Notes: generated from the sequence alone by a model not told the origin. Shown: positions 44,159-54,121, counted from the first letter of the stretch. The stretch is DNA of 64,000 bases from Algoriphagus yeomjeoni (GCF_003259505.1 NZ_QLLK01000002.1:71387-135386); one strand, 5' to 3'. Made by a program: numbers and translations.

Positions 44159-44554
44159 TTACTCTGCTTTTTTCTTCTTTCCTGCACTCCATTCTTTCAA
44201 GATTGCCATCTCTTCGTCTGAGAGTTTTCCTTCAGGCTTATTTTCCAAAAACCTTGCTGGGGGCATATCGCCTTCAGTCAGTACTTCATTGATTTTAGAC
44301 ATGGTGGCCAGTTGCTTGGATTTTTTTTCCGATTCGAAAAAATCCCAATCCAACTTCTTCTTGCCTTTCTCATTTTTAGATTCAGCATTGTGACATCCAT
44401 AACACTTCTGCTCTACCACTGCTTTCACATTGGCAGGCATTTTTGCGTCAAATAAATTGAGATCAGGATGCTTTTCAGGTTCTGGCTTTTGTGCAGCCTG
44501 AAAAAACAATAAGCCTACAATAGCGGCAGCAGGGAGTAAACCAAATTTTTTCAT
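44159..44554 (-). CDS. Small c-type haem protein (Haem_bd-like)
   Basis: A 131-aa exported protein with a signal peptide (FGLLPAAAIVGLLFFQAA) and a haem site CYGCH (about 49-53). The segment GDMPPARFL (about 94-102) places a possible axial Met, and the C-terminus is Lys-rich (GKKKKAE). It sits first in a two-gene operon with the other Haem_bd protein. Such pairs are common in Bacteroidota near respiratory or sugar-oxidising genes. The electron partner is unknown. Confidence 0.85.
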   Translation of the reverse strand: MKKFGLLPAAAIVGLLFFQAAQKPEPEKHPDLNLFDAKMPANVKAVVEQKCYGCHNAESKNEKGKKKLDWDFFESEKKSKQLATMSKINEVLTEGDMPPARFLENKPEGKLSDEEMAILKEWSAGKKKKAE

Positions 44555-44689
44555 AGTAATAGGGGTTAGTAAAATATTCTTCTGAATTTAATACGCATAG
44601 CAGTTATATTAAGATTGTAAGCTTCATATTTTTCTATAAAAATTTGATAAATGGCAAATTTTAAGACTATTCTATGGTTTTTGACTCCA

Positions 44690-44723
44690 CCATTAAATCT
44701 TGGCTGCCAAAAAATTAACTTTG
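44690..44723 (+). promoter_or_regulatory. Bacteroidota-type promoter of the DinB-like gene
   Basis: TTTG at 44690-44693, a 22-base spacer, then TAACTTTG at 44716-44723, matching TAnnTTTG. Transcription should start near 44730, about 27 bases before the ATG at 44757. Confidence 0.6.
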
Positions 44724-44756
44724 TAAGTACTTACCCTTCACCATTAATTTACTTCC

Positions 44757-45260
44757 ATGACGCAGAAACCCGAAGTATGGCTAAGAGGGCCAATAGATGG
44801 CTACCCACTCCTCTTGCAACCTGTAGTGCATGCTGTCCTGCAAGCTCAGGAGGAGATTCATGGCTTGATGAAAGATTTTCCATCAGATTTACTTTGGGAA
44901 AGACCTGCAGGAATGGCAAGTGCAGCTTTTCATTTGCAGCATCTCACAGGGGTTTTGGATCGCATGGTGACTTATGCTAAAGCAGAATCTCTTAGTAAGA
45001 TTCAATTTGATAATTTGAAAAAGGAAGGTGAGCTGGACCATAACCTGACAACTGAAGAACTCTTGAGTCATCTTGATTTGCAGATTCTGGCATTTTTAGA
45101 ATTTATAGCAAGAATCAATGCTGATACCTTGACTGAATTCCGTGGAGTAGGAAGAGCTAAACTTCCTTCTACTGTTGGAGGATTACTTTTTCATGCGGCA
45201 GAACATACGCAGCGACATTTCGGGCAATTGCTCGTCACTGTGAGGATTTTACAGAATTAG
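44757..45260 (+). CDS. DinB-family protein
   Basis: A 167-aa cytoplasmic four-helix protein of the DinB/YfiT-like superfamily. The metal-type histidines are visible as FHLQHLTGVLDRM (about 61-73) and HAAEHTQRHFGQL (about 145-157). Members are often thiol- or metal-dependent transferases; the substrate is unknown. It is a single-gene unit with a good promoter and a following terminator. Confidence 0.85.
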   Translation: MTQKPEVWLRGPIDGYPLLLQPVVHAVLQAQEEIHGLMKDFPSDLLWERPAGMASAAFHLQHLTGVLDRMVTYAKAESLSKIQFDNLKKEGELDHNLTTEELLSHLDLQILAFLEFIARINADTLTEFRGVGRAKLPSTVGGLLFHAAEHTQRHFGQLLVTVRILQN

Positions 45261-45330
45261 ATCTATAGCGCTTGCAAATTGGATTAGCTAGAATAATTAC
45301 CCTCACTTAAACCCATCCGGATAAAAACGA

Positions 45331-45358
45331 AAAATCCCTGCTTTATGCAAGGATTTTA
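45331..45358. terminator. Terminator between DinB-like and coiled-coil genes
   Basis: AAAATCCCTGC (45331-45341) pairs with GCAAGGATTTT (45347-45357) around TTTAT. It is flanked by A-runs on one side and T on the other and serves the convergent genes on both strands. Confidence 0.6.
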
Positions 45359-45377
45359 TCTTTTCTATTAGTTGAAC

Positions 45378-45662
45378 TCAAGCTTTGTTAGCTTCATCTT
45401 GTAAAGCCTTGATGTTATTGTCAGTGTAAAACTTATCCCGAAGCTCTTGGAATTCTTCTTCAAGAGAAGTGACTAAAGCAAGGTTGCTATCTACATTTGA
45501 CCACATATCTGGTAATTTTTTCTCCAGAAGGCTCACACCGAGATTGATGTTATCGGCTTCTATTTTCGATATTTTCTTCAATACAGAAGTTTGACTATTT
45601 TTCAAATCATCAAATTCTCTCAGGATCTTATCCATCATTTCTAGTTTTTCTAACTTATCCAT
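45378..45662 (-). CDS. Small coiled-coil protein
   Basis: A 94-aa protein starting MDKLEKLEMMDKILREFDDL, rich in Leu, Lys, Glu and Asp with heptad-like spacing throughout. No signal peptide or catalytic motif. The frame opens at a non-ATG codon at 45710; the ATG at 45662 is preferred. Unrecognised; probably a cytoplasmic structural or adaptor protein. Confidence 0.6.
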   Translation of the reverse strand: MDKLEKLEMMDKILREFDDLKNSQTSVLKKISKIEADNINLGVSLLEKKLPDMWSNVDSNLALVTSLEEEFQELRDKFYTDNNIKALQDEANKA

Positions 45663-45973
45663 GGTCGTTATTTTAGGTTTATAGAAGTTAACTAAGGTTA
45701 GAATATACAACTTTTAACAGGTACTATAAAATCTGGATAAAACATATCCTCCTAGAAATCTTGATTTTAGGCTAACTTTTAATTCTATTTTCTTCAAAAA
45801 ATCAACTGCTAAAATCTAGTATGAGCCAGCTACTTGCTTTGTATATAAAGTACTCCAAAGATAATTTTTAACACAATTATTTCTTTGGTATCCCCTTTTC
45901 GCATAGAATCTCATATTTTGCAATTCCTCCATAAACTGAAGGAAATCAATGATAAACCTAGTCATATTTCTTA

Positions 45974-48667
45974 ATGAGAATTTCAAATAACCTCATATTT
46001 TCCTATACTGTAACTCTGGCTATTTTCTCCAGTTGTACACCGGAAAAATCACCTTTTGATGTATCACCGGCGGATTCCATGGATCCTAAGCGATTGGAGC
46101 AGCCCTACCCTGCCATAAGCATCCCTGAAGATGCAGATATGGAATCGCCCGTTTGGAAAGGCATAGACCTCAGTCCTCAAGCACCTTTGATTCCCGTTTC
46201 GGCGAATGAAGAATTGAAATCATTTATTCTTCAGCCAGGATACAAGCTTGAGCCTATTCTTTCTGAACCTCAGATCCGTGAACCTGCGGCAATTCAGTTT
46301 GACGGAAATGGGCGTATGTATGTCCTCGAGCTTAGAACTTACATGCAGGATATCGACGCCACAGGCGAACTCATGCCTACTTCGAGGATTTCCAGATGGG
46401 AAGACAAGGACAATGATGGCGTTTATGAAACAAGTGTCATCTTCTTAGATAGCTTGGTATTTCCTCGATATGTGGTTCCTTTTGGCAAAAACACCATTTT
46501 GTCCATGGAGTCAAATGAGGACAATGTCTATAAATACACCGATACTGATGGTGACGGAAAGGCGGACAAAAAGGAGCTTTTTGCCTCTGGGTTAGGAAGA
46601 TCCGGTAATGTGGAGCATCAGACTAGCTTCCTGACTTGGACCATGGACAACTGGATGTATAGCACCTATAATTCCAGAAGAATCCGCTGGACACCAGATG
46701 GAGTTATTCAAGAACCTGCAGGAAATCCATGGGGCCAATGGGGAGTAACTCAGGATAATTATGGACAGACTTGGTTCCAGGATGGAGCTGGTGGAGTGCC
46801 ACAAGGATTTCAGTTTCCGCTTGTCTATGGAAATTTTGGAGTCAAAGGCCAGTACAAAGACGGATTCAGAGAGCCCTTTAGCTTGGTAAAATTGGCTGAT
46901 TTCCAACCTGGAATGCGAGAAGCTAAAGCTGACGGATCACTAAATAATGTTACCGGAGCAGCTGGAAATGATGTATTTCGCGGAGATAGACTTCCTGCGG
47001 AAATTCAGAATAAATACTTCTATGGTGAGCCAGTTGGCCGTATAGTTCGTCAAGTAAATACAGAGAAAACAGATGGATTGTCATACATACAAAACCCCTA
47101 CCGAGAAGCTCAATCTGAGTTTATACAATCTACAGATCCCCTATTCAGGCCTGTAGATATCGCCACCGCGCCTGATGGCACCATGTACATCGTGGATATG
47201 TATCGCGGTATTATTCAGCAGGGAAACTGGACTCAGGAAGGAAGCTACCTACGAACCAAGATCCAACAGTATCAAATGGATGACATTGCTGGAAATGGGC
47301 GAATCTGGAGACTGACCTATGAGGGAATGGAAAGAAATAAGGAGAAGCCGAAGATGCTGGATGAGACTTCAGCAGAACTTGTACGTCACCTTAGCAACCC
47401 TAACGGCTGGTGGAGAGATAAAGCTCAGCAGCTTATCATCCTGAATCAGGATAAATCAGTGGTGGGTGAATTGGAAAAACTAGTAAACACCTCTGACAAT
47501 GAGTTGGCTAGAATCCATGCCTTATGGACTCTTGAAGGATTGAATGCTCTTAAACTTCCAATGATTAAAAAGCTGATGAAAGATAAAAGTCCTCAAATGA
47601 GAATTCAGGCGCTTCGTGCAAGCGAAAGTCTTTACAAATATGGCGAGAAGAGTTTGGCAGCTGATTACAAGGAAATGATCAAAGACTCCTCAAAGGATGT
47701 TGCCTTGCAAGCTTTATTAAGTGCTTATGTACTTAAAATTGATCAGAATGAAGAGTTGATCAAAGCCACCTTAGCAGAAAATCAATCTCAGGGAATGCAA
47801 CTCGTAGGGACTCAGTTATTGGAGCGTTTGGCAAAGGAAAAGGAGCTGGCTGCCACGCAGTTTGAACCTCAACAACTAGCGCTTTTCAACAAAGGAAAAA
47901 CCATCTTCGATAGCTATTGCTCCACCTGCCACGGTGCAAAAGGCTTGGGTACTCCTACTGGTGGCGGTGAGCTGATTGCTCCAGCTTTCTCCGGTTCACA
48001 AAGACTAATGGGTCATCCAGAATATGCAGTTAAAACCTTGCTGCATGGATTGAATGGAGCACTTGATGGAAAGGAATACGAGGGAGTAATGATTGCGATG
48101 GATAGCAATGACGATGAATATATTGCTTCTGTAGTTTCTTATATCCGAAACGACTTCGGAAATTCAGGAAGCTTCGTAAGTCCTGAATATGTAGCTCAAC
48201 TAAGAAAAGAAACAGCCGACAAAGAGGGAACCTATGAGTTTGACGAACTTGTCTCAGAAATCCCAAAAGCACTTCCGCTACAGGATAACTGGAAAATATC
48301 GGCGAGTAGCACTGCCTTGCAGGGAGTTGGCTCTACAAAAGATCCCTCTTATGCATTCACCTACAAAGGTTGGAAAACTGATGGTTCACAAGAGCCTGGC
48401 ATGTGGTTCCAAGTTGAACTTCCTTCCGCAAAGCATATTACTGAAGTTCAGTTTGACGCTGGAAATAAAGAGTTTCCAATTGCATATTCGGTATCTACTT
48501 CGTCTGATGGAAAAGCTTGGACGAAAGTAGCAGAGGCAAAAGGAAATCAGGGAGAAAATACTGTTCAGTGGAAAGCAGATGGAACATCAAGGTTCCTGAA
48601 AATTGAAAGCATGGAAAAAGGTGAGTCACCATGGGCGATGAAGTCACTGATGCTTTATGCAAGGTGA
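45974..48667 (+). CDS. PVC-type haem-binding protein with beta-propeller, cytochrome c and F5/8 C domains
   Basis: An 897-aa lipoprotein (lipobox region IFSSC, Cys21). The N-terminal half (about 75-450) is a beta-propeller typical of membrane-bound dehydrogenase-like PVC proteins (VLELRTYMQDID, WEDKDNDGVYETS, APDGTMYIVDMYRGII). A HEAT-like helical part follows (about 470-630). The c-type haem site is CSTCH at about 649-653. The C-terminal 140 residues form a discoidin-like F5/8 C domain (WFQVELPSAKHITEVQF). Likely a periplasmic or surface sugar-oxidising or sensing protein. Single gene with its own terminator. Confidence 0.9.
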   Translation: MRISNNLIFSYTVTLAIFSSCTPEKSPFDVSPADSMDPKRLEQPYPAISIPEDADMESPVWKGIDLSPQAPLIPVSANEELKSFILQPGYKLEPILSEPQIREPAAIQFDGNGRMYVLELRTYMQDIDATGELMPTSRISRWEDKDNDGVYETSVIFLDSLVFPRYVVPFGKNTILSMESNEDNVYKYTDTDGDGKADKKELFASGLGRSGNVEHQTSFLTWTMDNWMYSTYNSRRIRWTPDGVIQEPAGNPWGQWGVTQDNYGQTWFQDGAGGVPQGFQFPLVYGNFGVKGQYKDGFREPFSLVKLADFQPGMREAKADGSLNNVTGAAGNDVFRGDRLPAEIQNKYFYGEPVGRIVRQVNTEKTDGLSYIQNPYREAQSEFIQSTDPLFRPVDIATAPDGTMYIVDMYRGIIQQGNWTQEGSYLRTKIQQYQMDDIAGNGRIWRLTYEGMERNKEKPKMLDETSAELVRHLSNPNGWWRDKAQQLIILNQDKSVVGELEKLVNTSDNELARIHALWTLEGLNALKLPMIKKLMKDKSPQMRIQALRASESLYKYGEKSLAADYKEMIKDSSKDVALQALLSAYVLKIDQNEELIKATLAENQSQGMQLVGTQLLERLAKEKELAATQFEPQQLALFNKGKTIFDSYCSTCHGAKGLGTPTGGGELIAPAFSGSQRLMGHPEYAVKTLLHGLNGALDGKEYEGVMIAMDSNDDEYIASVVSYIRNDFGNSGSFVSPEYVAQLRKETADKEGTYEFDELVSEIPKALPLQDNWKISASSTALQGVGSTKDPSYAFTYKGWKTDGSQEPGMWFQVELPSAKHITEVQFDAGNKEFPIAYSVSTSSDGKAWTKVAEAKGNQGENTVQWKADGTSRFLKIESMEKGESPWAMKSLMLYAR

Positions 48668-48701
48668 ACTAAAAGATGGAAATTAAAAGAGTTAGAAAAT
48701 T

Positions 48702-48730
48702 AAGCGATGGGATTATCTCATCGCTTTTTT
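48702..48730 (+). terminator. Terminator of the PVC-type gene
   Basis: AAGCGATG-GGATTATCT-CATCGCTT followed by TTTTT, 35 bases after the stop codon. Confidence 0.85.
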
Positions 48731-48835
48731 TGACTTCTCTGGTATTTTCATTTTGGAATTAGAGTTAATACTACTTAAGTATATCCTTTCTAATCAATTC
48801 CCGTACTTTTAAGCCAATCCTTCAGATAAATTCTT

Positions 48836-49450
48836 ATGATCAAATTTGTAATTGGATTTTTAGCGGCACTGATACTCCTTGGTGGTATCTGGCTTTTTGT
48901 TAACAATAAAAACGAAGAAGCCGAACTGCAAGCTAACTCCTCCATGATACAGCAGCAGATACAGCAAGTGGGTAAATTAATCGTAACAGAAGCCTATTAT
49001 TCTCAGGTTTTCACTTACAAAAACTCCCAGAAACTTTTTTTAAACCTAGTCAGTGCAGATAAAAAGGCATTGATCATCGCTAAGGCGAAGGCTACAGTAG
49101 AATATGATTTGAGGCAAATGGAGACTGAAATTGACCCGGAAAGCAAGACTGTCACCCTAGTGAAAATCCCCGAGCCAGTGGTCAATGTGTATCCTGAATT
49201 CGAATACTACGATGTGACTCAGGATTACCTTAATCAATTTGAAGGCAAGGATTACAACAAGATCAAAACCAGCATAACGGCTCAGTTTCGCAAGAAAATC
49301 GATGAATCCACTCTTAAGTCTGATGCCCAAGATCGCTTGATGAGCGAACTGCTCAACATTTTCATCCTCACCAAATCATTGGAATGGACACTGGTTTATA
49401 ATGAAGAGGTGATCGAAAATGAGGAGCAGATGGAACTACTCAAAAAGTAG
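48836..49450 (+). CDS. DUF4230 family membrane-anchored protein
   Basis: A 204-aa protein with an N-terminal membrane anchor (FVIGFLAALILLGGIWLFV, about 4-22) and a DUF4230 body: GKLIVTEAYYSQVFTYKNS (about 47-65), KALIIAKAKATVEYDLRQM (about 77-95), and a C-terminal region of charged helices. The function of DUF4230 is unknown. It is convergent with the next gene, with stop codons 8 bases apart. Confidence 0.82.
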   Translation: MIKFVIGFLAALILLGGIWLFVNNKNEEAELQANSSMIQQQIQQVGKLIVTEAYYSQVFTYKNSQKLFLNLVSADKKALIIAKAKATVEYDLRQMETEIDPESKTVTLVKIPEPVVNVYPEFEYYDVTQDYLNQFEGKDYNKIKTSITAQFRKKIDESTLKSDAQDRLMSELLNIFILTKSLEWTLVYNEEVIENEEQMELLKK

Positions 49451-49458
49451 TCTTCCAG

Positions 49459-49860
49459 CTAAAGGATTGGCGCTTGCCAAGTTTCATAAACTCCTTTGAT
49501 TGAGTCACCAATTCCTTTGGTATCACGATTAACAATTGCAACCCCCAGAAGCAGAATTGCTGCAGCTACATTCAGGCCCTTTTGAATACTGTTGAGCTTC
49601 TTGATTGAATCCTGAATCTCACCAGTAATTGAATTTATTTTGGCTAAAGAATCAATGGTTTCATCCATAATCAAAGTGGTAGAAAAAGCCAAAATATCCT
49701 CTCCTGTCTGGAGCAACATGTTTTGAGTTTCGCTTAGCTCCTTATTTTCTTCAAAGGATAGCTTATCCCAGTTTTCATACCTGAAGTCACCAATTGCCAT
49801 TGCCAAACTGTAAAAATTATCAGACAATTGGGTTGCTTGATCGGAAGTCAAATTGGCCAT
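49459..49860 (-). CDS. Uncharacterised helical protein with C-terminal membrane segment
   Basis: A 133-aa protein, mostly helical (SDNFYSLAMAIGDFRYENWD), with one hydrophobic segment near the C-terminus (GLNVAAAILLLGVAIV, about 94-110). It follows a lipoprotein gene by 4 bases, so the two form an operon. Not recognised. The pair may form a cell-envelope complex (inference). Confidence 0.6.
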   Translation of the reverse strand: MANLTSDQATQLSDNFYSLAMAIGDFRYENWDKLSFEENKELSETQNMLLQTGEDILAFSTTLIMDETIDSLAKINSITGEIQDSIKKLNSIQKGLNVAAAILLLGVAIVNRDTKGIGDSIKGVYETWQAPIL

Positions 49861-49864
49861 ATTA

Positions 49865-50728
49865 TTAGTGATTAAGTTTTTTGAATTCAGAGATTAGACC
49901 TTTGATGTTACTAGAGTATCCTTTTGCTAAGTTTTGGAGACTTTTGACCGATAGCTCATTTCTATTTTCATACAGTACTTGATGCCCTTTTGCTATTTCT
50001 GCCAGACTTTTTCCAAATACCGCAAGCTCCATTTCTTTCCGCTTAATTTCCCCTAAAGCTTGATAATAATCTGCTGTTGCTTGTCCTTTTTCGTATTCTG
50101 AAACCACAGTTCTACTCATTTTCATATCCATGTAATAAGCATACAATCGCTCTCGCTTGAATCTCAATTCACCTTTGAGATTGGTACTGACGATCACTTC
50201 AAACTTTTCCAGCAAAACCTGAATGGGCTCATTTGCTTCTTCTATATATTTTGCCAGCTTCTTTCTCCGGTAAAAATCAGTAGAGGCTCTCAGGAGTGTA
50301 TTCGAAAGACTTGAAAAAGCGGAAGCAGTCCGCTCATCGATTTGAAGAGGACCTACTTCTTGGGTAGTTAGAGCTCCAATTAAAGCTTCGCTACTGTAGT
50401 TGGTGAGTTCATTTTGTGACAAGAGCCCTAGTCCTTCGAAATATCCCCCTATTGTATTGTAAAACACCTGAGCTACACTATCAGCTTCCTCATAGAGAGC
50501 ACAGCTACACTCTTGGGCTCTTTTTATTTCGTACAATCTAATAGCTTCTTCAGCACACCTATCCAGGCAATGCTGCAAAAAGGAATAGTCTATTTGTTCA
50601 AAATTCTTGATGCTTTCTATCGAGGAAGCTGAAAAATCACCAACAGACTTGAGGTTGACGCAGCCAACTATTGACAAGGCAAAAAGAATGAGTGTTAGCC
50701 TGCTTTTTAAAAGGTATTTATTCATCAT
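49865..50728 (-). CDS. Uncharacterised lipoprotein
   Basis: A 287-aa lipoprotein with signal and lipobox SIVGC (Cys23). The mature part is helical with an unusual Cys cluster near 54-77 (HCLDRCAEEAIRLY, ECSCALY), four cysteines that could form disulfides in the periplasm. The rest is coiled-coil-like. It is the first gene of the pair with the 133-aa protein. Not recognised. Confidence 0.6.
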   Translation of the reverse strand: MMNKYLLKSRLTLILFALSIVGCVNLKSVGDFSASSIESIKNFEQIDYSFLQHCLDRCAEEAIRLYEIKRAQECSCALYEEADSVAQVFYNTIGGYFEGLGLLSQNELTNYSSEALIGALTTQEVGPLQIDERTASAFSSLSNTLLRASTDFYRRKKLAKYIEEANEPIQVLLEKFEVIVSTNLKGELRFKRERLYAYYMDMKMSRTVVSEYEKGQATADYYQALGEIKRKEMELAVFGKSLAEIAKGHQVLYENRNELSVKSLQNLAKGYSSNIKGLISEFKKLNH

Positions 50729-50880
50729 GGACTATTTTAAAAATGGTTGATTGAATCAACACTTTCCTAGCTATAAAAACTCACATAGGATTTAGCCTCA
50801 ATAAGATAGCAAGAATTTTTAAAGTTTTATACTATACTGATGCTATCAATATTTCGCGTTGGAAATATCCAATAATTAAA

Positions 50881-50926
50881 AAAAAAGAGACAGAAAAATG
50901 GACTACCAATCCACTCTTCCGTCTCT
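50881..50926 (-). terminator. Terminator of the aldo/keto reductase gene
   Basis: Read on the minus strand: AGAGACGGAAGAGTGGA with its partner TCCATTTTTCTGTCTCT, followed by nine or more T. It lies about 50 bases after the stop codon. Confidence 0.8.
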
Positions 50927-50973
50927 AGATTATTTCAGTTTTTGAAGAAAATTATTCTCGACTAGTCGAATAC

Positions 50974-51993
50974 TTACTTTCTATAATTAGACTGTCTTTC
51001 CACCATCCAGCCCGGATACTGCATTGGAAGTGGACTGATTTTATCAATTTTCCGCAGATCATCTTCTGTCAAAAGCAGTTGCGTGGAATCTACATTATCC
51101 TTTAACTGAGTCAAAGTTTTTGCTCCGATGATTGTGCTGGTAACTCCTAGCTGCTGTCTAACCCAAGCTAATGCAACTTGAGCGATACTTGCATCATGAA
51201 TTTTGGCTAAATCAGACATTACATCCACCAAATCATACGCTTTTTCTTTGTCTATTGGAGGGAAATCAAAACTCGCCCTTCTAGAATCAGCATCAGCACC
51301 TTCCCGGGTAAACTTGCCTGTCAAAAACCCTCCTGCTAATGGGCTCCATGGGAAAATAGCGATGTTATGGTCGACTGCCATCGGCACTAATTCATGCTCA
51401 ATATCCCGGCTTACTGCGGAGTAATAATACTGAAGCCCCATGAATTTGTGCCATCCCCGGTAATGTGCAATCGCCTGAGCTTTGGCAACCATCCATGCCG
51501 GCCAGTTGCAAATTGCGATGTATCGAACTTTGCCGGATTCCACAATGTCATTGAGTGCACGAACAATTTCTTCTAGGGAGGTCAGCGGATCAACTCCGTG
51601 AACATATAGAATATCGACGTAATCCATTTGAAGCCTTTTTAAGCTAGCTTCTACTGAATTGAAAATGTTGTATCTAGAGAGTCCGGCACTATTTGGTTTG
51701 TCCTTCATCTTTGCCAGAAGTTTAGTAGCGATTACCACTTCATCTCGAGGCACATCAATATCCAATAATCCCTGACCCAAAAGTTCTTCAGACTGACCAA
51801 AGGAATACACGTTTGCAGTATCGATAAAATTGATTCCGGATTCGACTACGGCAGTAAGCATTTCATTTACTTCCTTTTGCTGGAGCTTACCGATTTTAGC
51901 CCACATATCCTCATGCTGACCTCCAAAAGTCATGGTTCCAAAGCAAAGTTCGGATACCAATAAGCCGGTATTCCCGACAGAATTGTACTTCAT
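50974..51993 (-). CDS. Aldo/keto reductase
   Basis: A 339-aa TIM-barrel NADPH-dependent reductase. It has the start MKYNSVGNTGLLVSELCFGTM-like segment, the catalytic Asp/Tyr region FIDTANVYSFGQSEELLG (Asp and Tyr of the tetrad), the Lys in VIATKLLAKM and the His in YVDILYVHGVDP. The C-terminal ASIAQVALAWVRQQLGV and IIGAKTLTQLKDN bind the cofactor phosphate. Closest to the YajO/MocA-type oxidoreductases acting on small carbonyl compounds; the exact substrate is unknown. Confidence 0.9.
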   Translation of the reverse strand: MKYNSVGNTGLLVSELCFGTMTFGGQHEDMWAKIGKLQQKEVNEMLTAVVESGINFIDTANVYSFGQSEELLGQGLLDIDVPRDEVVIATKLLAKMKDKPNSAGLSRYNIFNSVEASLKRLQMDYVDILYVHGVDPLTSLEEIVRALNDIVESGKVRYIAICNWPAWMVAKAQAIAHYRGWHKFMGLQYYYSAVSRDIEHELVPMAVDHNIAIFPWSPLAGGFLTGKFTREGADADSRRASFDFPPIDKEKAYDLVDVMSDLAKIHDASIAQVALAWVRQQLGVTSTIIGAKTLTQLKDNVDSTQLLLTEDDLRKIDKISPLPMQYPGWMVERQSNYRK

Positions 51994-52116
51994 AGTGTTG
52001 TTATTTTGTGCTTAAAAAAAGAGTTATGCTTTGTAAACAGGAGACTACTTAAAACAGTTTCTTGTAAGTTTTGACAAAGGGAAAAATCCTTGCTATTTCT
52101 ATTAGTCAGAACTTGT

Positions 52117-52713
52117 CTAAGTTCTCTTTTCCCAATACTTTAATTTCCCTTTATTCTCGGATTTTACTAACCTGTAGCTCTCCGGAATCTCCTCACAGGC
52201 TCCACAATAAGTCACAATTCTAGTTTCAGCTGCAGTCTGATCAAACTTTTCCCGTAGCAAGTGAATATACTTTTGATGAGCTAACTCATCCAAATCCTGC
52301 TGTCTGTTGAGTTTATCTTTGGGATTAATAAACTCTTCAAAAGCATTGAAAAAATAGAAGGAATCATAGTCTTTAAAATCAACATCAATTAAATCATCAT
52401 GAAGGAAATTTAGGCTATGCAGCCCTAGGTTTTTCGAGATTTTTCTAGAAAGCAAAACCAAATTTTCCCGTTGCTCCACTCCCACTATAGTAGCCTTGGA
52501 TGCTAATGCTGCTACCAAACAAAATTTTCCTGATCCAGACCCCAAGTCCAAGACTACATCGCGCTCACCTTCAGTTAAAAACTTTATGTTTTTTTTAGCT
52601 ATTTCCACTGGAGTCCAATGCGTACTGGAAAGCTTCTGCATTTTGATAGGATAAAGTGCATTGATCACTTCATCACTTAATTTCACTTCGTCTTGGGTAA
52701 CTGAAACGCTCAT
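52117..52713 (-). CDS. Class I SAM-dependent methyltransferase
   Basis: A 198-aa protein with SAM motif I VVLDLGSGSGKF (about 74-85), an acidic motif II VGVEQRENLVL (about 98-108) and a YFFNAFEEF post-motif (about 139-147). The overall pattern resembles the DOT1-like/N-methyltransferase fold. The substrate is not evident. It is divergent from the DUF3472 gene. Confidence 0.8.
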   Translation of the reverse strand: MSVSVTQDEVKLSDEVINALYPIKMQKLSSTHWTPVEIAKKNIKFLTEGERDVVLDLGSGSGKFCLVAALASKATIVGVEQRENLVLLSRKISKNLGLHSLNFLHDDLIDVDFKDYDSFYFFNAFEEFINPKDKLNRQQDLDELAHQKYIHLLREKFDQTAAETRIVTYCGACEEIPESYRLVKSENKGKLKYWEKRT

Positions 52714-52822
52714 TTCATATTATTTACTCGAATGTAATTTTAAGAACTTCGGCATAAAGTTATTGCTAATTACCCTATTTCACTTTGGAAATATATCTTT
52801 ATAAAAATCCTCTAAAACTTCA

Positions 52823-54121
52823 ATGAAATACACCTTGCGGACTGTCCTATATTTTGCTTTAACTCTATGCCTTGTAATTTCATCTGCAGCAAAATCCCCA
52901 ATACAGGAAAATAAAAATTCTATAACTGTCCCTCTGGGTGGAAACACCTTTCAAACAGCTGGAAATGACCAAGAAAAAATTGGAGAAGCTGGAATATTAA
53001 CCTGGTCAAATGCAGCGAGTGAATTCAGCATTTATGTGAAATCTTCTGTCGAAAAAGAAGTATTTATTGCTTTAGAATTGAACACACAGGAAGCTGATTC
53101 TGAGATAAGTATATCGCTAAATAACACTCAAGACATTTCGCTTAAGAAAGGAGAATCCGGAAGTATAGCAGTAGGTGAATTCAAACTTGCCTCGGGTTAT
53201 AACGAGATCAAACTAAAGGGTATTAAAAAATCTGGAAATCACTTTGCTCAACTTAAAAGTCTCCTAATCTCCTATGAAGGAGAACTTGAATTAGCTTTTG
53301 TCAAAGACAATGAATCCAATCGCTTTTATTGGGGTCGACGAGGTCCATCCGTACACTTATCCTACACTTTACCTGAGAATAAAAACATCAAATGGTTCTA
53401 TAATGAAGTCACCGTTCCCGTAGGTTCAGATCCCATAGGTTCCTATTTCATGGCTAATGGCTTTGCTGAGGGATATTTTGGAATTCAGGTAAATTCAGAG
53501 ACAGAGCGAAGAATTCTGTTTTCGGTATGGAGTCCTTTCAAAACGGATAATCCAGGCGAAATTCCTGATGAGGAAAAAATCATTCTTTTGAAAAAAGGTG
53601 AAGATGTCTATACTGGTGAATTTGGAAATGAAGGCTCCGGTGGTCAGAGCTTTCTTAGGTATGACTGGAAGGCTGGAAAAACTTACCACTTTCTTAACTC
53701 TGTGATGCCTGATGGTAAAGGAAACACGATTTATACGGCCTATTTTAAAGATCCTGAGATAGGCAAATGGATGCTTATCGCCAGTTTTTTAAGACCTAAA
53801 ACGGATACTTGGTACAAGAGGCCTCATTCATTTCTGGAGAATTTTGTCCCAGAATCTGGTCACCTTGAACGCACAGCCAATTATGGAAACCAATGGGCTG
53901 CTGATGAGAATGGGAATTGGATAGAATTAACTGAAGCAAAATTTACAGGAGATGATATCGCTAAGCGAGGCTATAGAATGGACTATGCGGGAGGAGAAAA
54001 ATCCGGGCAATTTTATTTAAGAAATGGAGGTTTTTTTGATAAAAATGAGGAATTAAATAGTATGCACCGTCGAAAACTAACTGGTCTTAAACCAAAAATC
54101 AACTTTAAAAAACTGCCATAG
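52823..54121 (+). CDS. Secreted DUF5077-DUF3472 protein
   Basis: A 432-aa exported protein with a signal peptide (FALTLCLVISSAAKS). The N-terminal domain (about 30-150) fits DUF5077 and the C-terminal part DUF3472: SVHLSYTLPENKNIKWFYNE (about 174-193), IGSYFMANGFAEGYFGIQVN (about 202-221) and KTYHFLNSVMPDGKGNTIYT (about 292-311). DUF3472 proteins are surface or periplasmic beta proteins found near glycan-use genes; function unproven. Single gene. Confidence 0.85.
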   Translation: MKYTLRTVLYFALTLCLVISSAAKSPIQENKNSITVPLGGNTFQTAGNDQEKIGEAGILTWSNAASEFSIYVKSSVEKEVFIALELNTQEADSEISISLNNTQDISLKKGESGSIAVGEFKLASGYNEIKLKGIKKSGNHFAQLKSLLISYEGELELAFVKDNESNRFYWGRRGPSVHLSYTLPENKNIKWFYNEVTVPVGSDPIGSYFMANGFAEGYFGIQVNSETERRILFSVWSPFKTDNPGEIPDEEKIILLKKGEDVYTGEFGNEGSGGQSFLRYDWKAGKTYHFLNSVMPDGKGNTIYTAYFKDPEIGKWMLIASFLRPKTDTWYKRPHSFLENFVPESGHLERTANYGNQWAADENGNWIELTEAKFTGDDIAKRGYRMDYAGGEKSGQFYLRNGGFFDKNEELNSMHRRKLTGLKPKINFKKLP

